DNA of 11,701 nt, taken from NCBI GenBank assembly GCA_028288385.1, contig JAQBNX010000266.1, positions 1-11,701 on the forward strand, written 5' to 3'. Origin of the DNA: Spirosoma sp. GTDB lineage: Bacteria; Bacteroidota; Bacteroidia; Cytophagales; Spirosomataceae. The position numbers and the translations under genes are program-made. The notes under the pieces were generated by a model. That model saw nothing but the letters and a program-made list of their open reading frames with translations. It made no database searches and had not been told where the DNA came from. Shown here in pieces: positions 6,186 through 11,701 of the stretch. The first letter of the stretch is position 1; the number at the start of each line of letters is the position of its first letter.

Positions 6186-7166
6186 TTACTCGGTTTTTGC
6201 ATTCGATTTGTCAATAATTACGGCCAGCAGAATTACCAATCCTTTCACTACCTGCTGCCAGAACGGGGAGACATTCAACAGCACGAGCCCGTTGTTCAAT
6301 ACACCAATGATGATGGCCCCCTGCACCGTACCCAGAATGTTGCCCCGGCCTCCCGACAGCGACGTACCGCCAATCACAACCGCAGCAATCGAATCCAGTT
6401 CATAACTCACTCCCGCATTAGGTTGAGCCGAATCGAGTCGGGATGTCACCAGCAAGCCACCTACTGCCGCCAGGGCACCGGCAATAGTGTAGACGGCAAT
6501 TTTGATTCGGTCGATGTTGACGCCAGACAGTCGGGCCGCCGATTCACTGCCGCCAATGGCGTATATATAGCGGCCCAGGCGGGTTTTGTTAGTCATAAAG
6601 ACGGCAACCGTTACGACAATAACCGATAGCCAGACGGGCACGGGAATACCGAGCAGCCAGCCCGTTCCGAGGTACGTAAAGGAATCGCCCAGGCCGGTAA
6701 TGGGGAAGCCTTCGGTCCAGAGCATCGTCAGGCCACGGGCAATGGTGAGCATGGCCAACGTAGCCACAAAAGGGGGCAACTTGAAGCGGGTGATGGCCCA
6801 GCCGTTGAACCATCCCAGGGCAGAACCCGTCCCTAAACCGGCCAGCATCGCTCCCAGCAGGGTGAACCCGATATACAGATTCGCGGCTGGCAACTGAATG
6901 CCATTCCGCAGCAGTCCGGCAGTAATGGCTCCCGACAGGGCCAGCACCGAGCCAATCGATAGGTCGATACCGGCGGTTAAGATCACCAGCGTCATACCGG
7001 TTGAAATGCAGACGTTGACCGAGATCTGCCGTAATACGTTCCAGAAGTTAGCCACCGTCAGGAATTTATCCGACAGCAGGCTGATACCCAGACAAAGCAC
7101 AAAGAGCGCAATCAAGGATTGAAAGCGGGTTAGCACAGGCCGGTACGTTGGCAGGGAGAGCTGCAT
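6186..7166 (-). CDS. RbsC-type sugar ABC transporter permease
   Basis: This 326-residue inner-membrane protein has multiple hydrophobic segments and the conserved motifs of the ribose/xylose-type (CUT2) permeases. These are LTAGIDLSIGS (about 63-73), NGWAITRFKLPPFVATLAM (about 121-139), YAIGGSESAARLSGVNI (about 202-218) and DSIAAVVIGGTSLSGGRG (about 258-275), the last being the region that contacts the ATPase. It probably works as a homodimer forming the channel, with the upstream RbsA-type ATPase as motor and the RbsB-type protein delivering substrate. The start lies 10 bp after the ATPase stop, and the stop is 6 bp before the kinase ATG. Length is normal (E. coli RbsC is 321 residues). Which sugar is carried cannot be told from the permease. 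Confidence 0.95.
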   Translation of the reverse strand: MQLSLPTYRPVLTRFQSLIALFVLCLGISLLSDKFLTVANFWNVLRQISVNVCISTGMTLVILTAGIDLSIGSVLALSGAITAGLLRNGIQLPAANLYIGFTLLGAMLAGLGTGSALGWFNGWAITRFKLPPFVATLAMLTIARGLTMLWTEGFPITGLGDSFTYLGTGWLLGIPVPVWLSVIVVTVAVFMTNKTRLGRYIYAIGGSESAARLSGVNIDRIKIAVYTIAGALAAVGGLLVTSRLDSAQPNAGVSYELDSIAAVVIGGTSLSGGRGNILGTVQGAIIIGVLNNGLVLLNVSPFWQQVVKGLVILLAVIIDKSNAKTE

Positions 7167-7176
7167 AAATTTAGGG

Positions 7177-8682
7177 TTAGATGGCTTTAGGAATGGCGGC
7201 TTTCAAAATGGCGTCCTCGGTGGCTTCGTCAATGGCTAGTTCAGCCGTCAGCACGCCTTCACTCATGACCAGAATCCGGTCGGCAATAGCCAGTAGCTCG
7301 GGAATCTCCGAGGAGACCACCAGCAGGCCCATCCCTTTGGCGGCCAGTTGGTCAATCAGCTTATAAATTTCATTTTTGGCGTTGATGTCGATCCCCCGTG
7401 TGGGTTCATCCAGCATGAGCAGCCTAGGATTCGTCGCCAGCCATTTCGAGAGCACAACCTTCTGCTGGTTGCCCCCGCTCAGGTTGATGACCGCTTGTTT
7501 CTCCGAGGGCGTTTTGATGCCTAGCTCCGTAATGTAATGCTTGGCCAGCGTCGACTCTTTAGCTTTACTGAGCATACCCGACCGCTCGATAGCACTCAGG
7601 GCTGTTAAGCTAATGTTTGTCTGCACATCGAGCCCTAACACCAGCCCGTCGCGCTTGCGGTCTTCGGGAACCAGGGCCAATCCCGCCTGTATAGCCCGAA
7701 TAGGCGCCTGGAAGGGCACCAGCTGGCCGTCGATTTGCAGGGTACCACGGCTACGTTTGGGATAGAGGCCGAACAGGGTTTCGAGCAGTTCGGTCCGCCC
7801 CGCGCCAATTAACCCAAATACACCTACTACCTCCCCTCGCCCAACGGTAAAGGAGATATTTTTCACCTGGAAGTCGCCCGTCCGGACGGGGTGGCTCAGG
7901 CAAATGTTCTCAGCGGAGAGCAGGGGCGGATAGAACCCATCGCCTGCTTTCCGCCGGGCAATCTGGAGATCACGACCCACCATAGCCCGGATGAGCCGGT
8001 CGTGGCTCATGCCCTGCATCAGGCCTGTTTCGACGGATTTACCATCCCGTAGCACTACGTAGCGGTCGGCAATGGTGAACAACTCATCCAGTTTGTGAGA
8101 GATGTACACAATGGCTTTCCCCTTCTGGCGCAACTCGTTGATAATCCGAAACAAAACAGAGACTTCGCTTTCACTAATAGCCGAGGTGGGTTCATCCATG
8201 ATAATAACTTCCGAATCCTCCAGTAAGGCTTTGGCAATCTCGATCACCTGTTGCTGACCCACTTTCAGTGCGGTAACGAGCGTATCAGGGTTAAGAGCCA
8301 GCTTCAGTTCATCAAGTACCTGCTGGGTACGTTGTCGCATGGCTTTGCGGTCGAGTGTTCCCCAGCGGGTGGTCAGTTCACGGCCCAGAAAAATATTCTC
8401 GCTGATGCTCAGGTGGGGAATCAGGGCCAGTTCCTGATGGATGATGGCGATGCCACAGGCCTGCGCTTCGCGGATGGAGGCAAAGCGAACCGGCTTTCCA
8501 TTAAAGTAAATCTGTCCTTCATACTCATCATACACCCCCGAAAGGATTTTCATCAGGGTCGATTTACCCGCGCCGTTCTCGCCAATGACCGCCGTTACCA
8601 TACCCGCCGGGAATTCCAGACATACCCCGTCCAGTGCCGTTAGGCCCGTAAATCGCTTCGTTATCTGATTGGCTACTAACAT
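7177..8682 (-). CDS. RbsA-type sugar ABC transporter ATPase (double nucleotide-binding domain)
   Basis: This 501-residue cytoplasmic ATPase has two fused nucleotide-binding domains, the standard layout for CUT2 sugar importers. Domain one has Walker A GENGAGKST (about 34-42), a modified signature VGQQQVIEIAK (about 141-151), Walker B VIIMDEPTSA (about 159-168) and switch His196. Domain two has a degenerate Walker A, GLIGAGRTELL (about 290-300), a canonical signature LSGGNQQKV (about 401-409) and Walker B LLMLDEPTRGID (about 421-432). A degenerate second Walker A is normal in RbsA, MglA and XylG, where only one composite site hydrolyses efficiently. It is placed 18 bp after the DUF2291 gene and 10 bp before the permease gene. 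The partner proteins are encoded in the same operon. Confidence 0.96.
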   Translation of the reverse strand: MLVANQITKRFTGLTALDGVCLEFPAGMVTAVIGENGAGKSTLMKILSGVYDEYEGQIYFNGKPVRFASIREAQACGIAIIHQELALIPHLSISENIFLGRELTTRWGTLDRKAMRQRTQQVLDELKLALNPDTLVTALKVGQQQVIEIAKALLEDSEVIIMDEPTSAISESEVSVLFRIINELRQKGKAIVYISHKLDELFTIADRYVVLRDGKSVETGLMQGMSHDRLIRAMVGRDLQIARRKAGDGFYPPLLSAENICLSHPVRTGDFQVKNISFTVGRGEVVGVFGLIGAGRTELLETLFGLYPKRSRGTLQIDGQLVPFQAPIRAIQAGLALVPEDRKRDGLVLGLDVQTNISLTALSAIERSGMLSKAKESTLAKHYITELGIKTPSEKQAVINLSGGNQQKVVLSKWLATNPRLLMLDEPTRGIDINAKNEIYKLIDQLAAKGMGLLVVSSEIPELLAIADRILVMSEGVLTAELAIDEATEDAILKAAIPKAI

Positions 8683-8700
8683 GGTGGGGTCGAGAACGGG

Positions 8701-9324
8701 TTAGTGAACAGCGAGGGGAATCAAGGTCAGGGAATCCAGGTGGGTGTGCGCCCGGTTCAACTCCATGGCACCCACAAAACGCAGGCGATTTCCCGGTTTC
8801 GCCATCGTCTTTAAGGAAGGAATGACCTGTTTACGTATGATGTCGTTTAACTGCTCCGATACGTTGTTCAGGTCGGTTGTCGTCTCGAACTCGGTGATGC
8901 GGATAAGGCCGGAGGCATCGCGCGCGGCATTGCCGAAGATGTATTCGGTAGCCAGGTGCACGGTTTCACCCGTGGGCAGCGAAACCATTACGTCATTCTC
9001 ACCAACGCCCGTAACCCTACCTTCTCCCCTCACCAGAAAATAGCGGATATTACCAATGCCCAGCCCCTGCGAATAGGTAGTAAAGGCTTTCTCTTTATCC
9101 GTTTTCAATAGCGGCAGCAGGAGGGCCAGATCCGTTGCGGCTGTCGGGGCCGTAGGGACTAATTTGGTTGTCCAGAAGGTTTGGGCGTACCGGCCAGCAT
9201 CAAACTTGCTGTTTCCGGCGATACCAGCGGCTTTGACGTCGTCGAGTTTTTTGACATACACCGAGTTGTAGCCCACCAGCCCTAACCCAACCAACGAGAG
9301 GGTGTATTTTACCAATTTGTTCAT
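8701..9324 (-). CDS. DUF2291 family membrane-anchored protein, sugar-transporter associated
   Basis: This 207-residue protein has one hydrophobic N-terminal segment (about 5-22) with no lipobox cysteine, so it is probably held in the inner membrane by an uncleaved anchor with the rest in the periplasm. DUF2291-like core motifs are FDAGRYAQTFW (about 41-51), GIGNIRYFLVRGEGRV (about 89-104) and EYIFGNAARDASGLIRITEF (about 127-146). In other bacteria members of this family are typically encoded beside RbsABC-type importers, but no biochemical role is established to my knowledge. Here it is inserted between the binding-protein and ATPase genes. Its ATG overlaps the binding-protein stop by 4 bp (ATGA), which predicts coupled translation. 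This supports a dedicated accessory role in the importer. Function remains unknown. Confidence 0.85.
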   Translation of the reverse strand: MNKLVKYTLSLVGLGLVGYNSVYVKKLDDVKAAGIAGNSKFDAGRYAQTFWTTKLVPTAPTAATDLALLLPLLKTDKEKAFTTYSQGLGIGNIRYFLVRGEGRVTGVGENDVMVSLPTGETVHLATEYIFGNAARDASGLIRITEFETTTDLNNVSEQLNDIIRKQVIPSLKTMAKPGNRLRFVGAMELNRAHTHLDSLTLIPLAVH

Positions 9325-10253
9325 TGTTGGGCGGGGGCGTAGTCGTCAATATTGTTTTGAGTAACCAGTTCCACGGCGACCGGGACGCGCTGAGCGAAGT
9401 CGCGTTTGCCCTTAAAATAAGCATCAGCAAACTGAGCGGCCGTTTTTGCCATGGTTTGGGGCGATTGTAAACCCGTCGCCCTGATCTTTTTATCCCGAAT
9501 GGAATTCATTACGTCATCGGCCCCATCGAACCCGTATACGCCCACGTCCTTTGCTTTTCCGGCGGCCACCAACGCCTGGTAGGCACCCATGGCCATGGCA
9601 TCGTTGCCGCAAAACACCGCGTCAATGTCGGGGTGGGCCTGAAGCATGGACTCCAGGACATCCATCGCCTTGTTGCGGTCAAAGTCGGCACTCTGCTGCG
9701 CCACTATCTTTAAGCCTGGATACCGGTCCACGACACTATGAAAGCCCTTCGAGCGGTTCCAGGTGTTATTGTCGCCCATGAGTCCCAGAATCTCGACATA
9801 GATACCTTTCTTGTTGAGGTCCTGCACAAATTTTTGGCCAATGGCCACACAGCCGGAGTAGTTGTCGGATAAAATCTGCGACGTAGCTTTGCCTGACGCG
9901 TTCACTTCGCGATCCATGCAGAACACCGGAATACGGGCCTCTTTGGCTTTCGTTACGTTCACAATCGAGCCGTCGGAGTCGGTCGGATTCAGCAAGATGG
10001 CGTCAAAGCCCGACACAATGGCGTTCTCAAAGTGGTCGGCTTCCAGCGATGTATTGTTCTGAGAATCGAAAATTTTAGCCTCATACCCTAACGCCTTAGC
10101 TTCGGCCGCTGCGGTTTGGGCCAGCACCACAAACCAGGGATTGTTCAGCGTGGAAACAATCACAGCGACTTTTTTAGGTTTACTACCATCCTGCCGTTGG
10201 GTACAGCCAACCGCCAGCATCAGGCAAATAAGGTATATGACGTAGCGTTTCAT
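9321..10253 (-). CDS. RbsB-type sugar-binding lipoprotein of the ABC importer
   Basis: This 310-residue protein opens with a lipoprotein signal ending in MLAVGC, with Cys17 as the likely lipidated residue, so it is tethered in the envelope. The mature part is a type I periplasmic binding fold. Residues that line the ribose pocket of E. coli RbsB can be matched by pattern: NNPWF (Asn38, Trp40, Phe41; RbsB has Phe-Phe), MDRE (Asp114, Arg115), NRSKGF (Arg167), DFDRNKAMD (Phe191), GNDAMA (Asn217), GFDG (Asp243) and GLQ (Gln263). Conservation of nearly all contacts points to a small pentose-like sugar or polyol, but the Phe-to-Trp change could alter the fit. It lies 9 bp after the DUF1593 gene and overlaps the DUF2291 gene by 4 bp. 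The exact ligand is unknown. Confidence 0.93.
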   Translation of the reverse strand: MKRYVIYLICLMLAVGCTQRQDGSKPKKVAVIVSTLNNPWFVVLAQTAAAEAKALGYEAKIFDSQNNTSLEADHFENAIVSGFDAILLNPTDSDGSIVNVTKAKEARIPVFCMDREVNASGKATSQILSDNYSGCVAIGQKFVQDLNKKGIYVEILGLMGDNNTWNRSKGFHSVVDRYPGLKIVAQQSADFDRNKAMDVLESMLQAHPDIDAVFCGNDAMAMGAYQALVAAGKAKDVGVYGFDGADDVMNSIRDKKIRATGLQSPQTMAKTAAQFADAYFKGKRDFAQRVPVAVELVTQNNIDDYAPAQQ

Positions 10254-10262
10254 TAGCTGAGC

Positions 10263-11701
10263 CTAGGGCGTTACGTGTACAATGACCCGTTTATAGCGAG
10301 TGAGGGCGGGACTACCTTTGTCGGTAACTTTCAGAATAAAATGAATCGTTTGCGGGGTCGTCACCACTGGGGCAATGGGTCGGGCTTCGTAAATGTTCGA
10401 GACAAAATTTTCGTACCTGACTACGCCCTGATACGTACCCGCTTCAGGATATTGCATCCAGCGAAAACTCATCGAATCGCCGTCGGGGTCGGTAGAGTCG
10501 GAGGCCCGCAGGTAAAACATCTCACCTGATTTGACGGTCAGGTTTTCGGGATGCGACAGGCGGGGAACGGGTGGGTGGTTAGCTTCCTTATACGATTTTG
10601 TACACCAGTCCATCCGGGCGGCAAAATCGTTCTGAAACTCCGTGCGCCACCGCCAGATGGTGGCCTGTAGGCTCTTTAGGGCACTGGGCTCTTTGGTCTG
10701 GGGCTGGGCCATAAAGCGTGTTGGCGTCAGGACCGAGTCAGCCGCATTCGTCCAGATGGGGCGTGTTTCGGGCGTTTCGGGCGGTGCACTGGCGGGCTTA
10801 TTCCGGCTGGCAACAAGCGTAGGCTGTTGCAGGACGTAACGACCACCCCAGCCGCCCCAATCGGGGTGGTTGGGAGCGTTCAGGCCATTCGGAATCAATC
10901 CCAGATAGGATGGTGTATCGCCCTCCATGCCAAAAGCCACGTCGGGGTACATGGCCCCCAGCGGACCATGCCCTTGCTGAATGTGTTCGGCCAGCCAGGC
11001 ATCGCTGGCATATTCCGGGTGCGTACCCGGTTCGCTGGTGTTTATACCACGCCAGGTGGCGAATTCATAGCCATACCCCGGACTAACTACATAAAATACA
11101 GTCGGGAAGGTCTTCCGAATCCAGGGGCCACTATCGTCCTGATCTGAAATGGTATACACCCGCAGTTTGCGGTACAGTTGCTCGGCCTGCTCGGGGGTGC
11201 GGGTTTTCTGAATGGTCCGGAGGGCCTGTGCTAACGTATTGACTCCTCCCCAGACCGACACCCACAGCGGGCGGTCCGGTCCGCCGGTGCGGTCGGGTTT
11301 TTCCAACTGCCGGATAATCCAGGCCGAGCCTTCCGAGTCTTTGCCCTCGCCCACACCGCCCATGCCATACACGGGCAATCCTTTTTTGATAACCGTTTTC
11401 AGGGCCTGCGCAGTCGGATAGCCCGGTTCATGTTTCAGCAGATTTGGCTGCGCCTTCCCATAAGCATCTACAATTCGATGAATGGTTTCAGGAGCCACGC
11501 GTTTCTGCAGGTGAATGGATGTCGTGGCAATGAGCCCTTCAATGTCGAACTGATTGGCATAGGTAAGCAACCGAACCAGCGACTGCGAATCGTCGGGTTC
11601 ATTTTCAATGTCGGTCAGCACGAGTAGCCGGGTTTTGGGCGGGGTAGACTGAGCCAGTATGCTGGCTGCGGAGAATGCCAGCAAGAGAAAGACCACTAAC
11701 C
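10263..11701 (-). CDS. Exported DUF1593 / Sde182-type nucleoside-hydrolase-like protein (5' end outside window)
   Basis: The reading frame stays open to the right edge; the leftmost codons encode a hydrophobic signal peptide core (VFLLLAFSAASILAQ), so the true start lies just outside. A GTG at 11696 is in frame but is probably internal. Counting from there, about 477 residues are visible. Residues about 20-300 form the nucleoside-hydrolase-like domain of DUF1593, with the acidic motif LTDIENEPDDSQSLVRLL (about 27-44) and the later GMEGDTPSYLGLIPNGLN (about 256-273). After a Pro/Thr-rich linker, the last 100 or so residues (SDSTDPDGDSMSFRWMQY region) resemble the Sde182 C-terminal beta domain. 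The family is named after a Saccharophagus protein reported to bind cellulose; its catalytic activity is not settled. Being the first visible gene of the importer operon, 9 bp before the binding-protein gene, it may release the imported substrate from a glycoside. Confidence 0.88.
   Translation of the reverse strand, partial: LVVFLLLAFSAASILAQSTPPKTRLLVLTDIENEPDDSQSLVRLLTYANQFDIEGLIATTSIHLQKRVAPETIHRIVDAYGKAQPNLLKHEPGYPTAQALKTVIKKGLPVYGMGGVGEGKDSEGSAWIIRQLEKPDRTGGPDRPLWVSVWGGVNTLAQALRTIQKTRTPEQAEQLYRKLRVYTISDQDDSGPWIRKTFPTVFYVVSPGYGYEFATWRGINTSEPGTHPEYASDAWLAEHIQQGHGPLGAMYPDVAFGMEGDTPSYLGLIPNGLNAPNHPDWGGWGGRYVLQQPTLVASRNKPASAPPETPETRPIWTNAADSVLTPTRFMAQPQTKEPSALKSLQATIWRWRTEFQNDFAARMDWCTKSYKEANHPPVPRLSHPENLTVKSGEMFYLRASDSTDPDGDSMSFRWMQYPEAGTYQGVVRYENFVSNIYEARPIAPVVTTPQTIHFILKVTDKGSPALTRYKRVIVHVTP

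Noticed and set aside
5649..6629. A 326-codon open frame on the plus strand, antisense to the kinase and permease genes
   Set aside because: It lies wholly opposite two well-supported genes and spans their junction. Its translation is rich in Gln, Arg and Asn without any recognisable domain, so it is a by-product of codon bias on the other strand.
8251..8643. Plus-strand open frame of 130 codons inside the ATPase gene
   Set aside because: It is opposite the Walker A region of the RbsA-type gene and has no domain pattern, so it is a shadow frame.
11694..11696. GTG as the start of the DUF1593 protein
   Set aside because: The frame is open to the window edge (a Leu codon precedes it), and a signal peptide usually begins with Met and basic residues, which are absent here. 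The true start is probably outside the window.
1..11701. Search for CRISPR arrays, tRNAs, insertion sequence ends, toxin-antitoxin or defence genes
   Set aside because: No regularly spaced repeats, cloverleaf-like tRNA sequence, transposase frame or defence-type domain was recognised by eye on either strand.

Overview
The window looks like chromosomal DNA from a Bacteroidota organism, most likely a Cytophagales/Spirosoma-type bacterium. This is an inference from four things: moderately GC-rich coding sequence, start codons that mostly lack a clear Shine-Dalgarno sequence, one exact match to the Bacteroidota -7 box (TAnnTTTG), and a DUF2911 gene, a family common in that phylum. No rRNA, tRNA, CRISPR array, insertion sequence or phage gene was seen.

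Left block (1-2471, minus strand): a compact protocatechuate ortho-cleavage operon in the order pcaH-pcaG-pcaB-pcaD, with pcaD cut by the left edge. PcaH and PcaG form the two-subunit protocatechuate 3,4-dioxygenase. PcaB lactonises the ring-cleavage product, and PcaD hydrolyses the enol-lactone to 3-oxoadipate. A divergent AraC-family regulator with an N-terminal cupin-like sensor (2602-3489) is the obvious candidate controller, and the 130-bp divergent region carries two inverted repeats.

Middle (3490-4673): a short, frameshifted remnant of a zinc-dependent alcohol dehydrogenase follows the regulator. Next come a recognisable Bacteroidota-type promoter, a stand-alone secreted DUF2911 gene, and a strong hairpin that can terminate transcription from both sides. 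The remaining intergenic DNA holds no convincing gene.

Right block (4674-11701, minus strand): a tightly packed six-gene operon. In transcription order it encodes an exported DUF1593 (Sde182-type nucleoside-hydrolase-like) protein whose start lies outside the window, an RbsB-type sugar-binding lipoprotein, a membrane-anchored DUF2291 protein, an RbsA-type double ATPase, an RbsC-type permease, and a GlpK-like FGGY kinase. Genes are separated by 18 bp or less, or overlap by 4 bp. The likely logic is release of a small sugar or polyol outside the cytoplasm, high-affinity ABC import, and phosphorylation by the kinase. The substrate is not known. The kinase keeps most glycerol-kinase landmarks but has Asp-Ser-His where glycerol kinase has Asp-Gln, and the binding protein keeps most RbsB sugar contacts, so a four- or five-carbon polyol or ketose is a reasonable guess. 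This operon, with DUF2291 embedded and DUF1593 at its head, is the most interesting part of the window.
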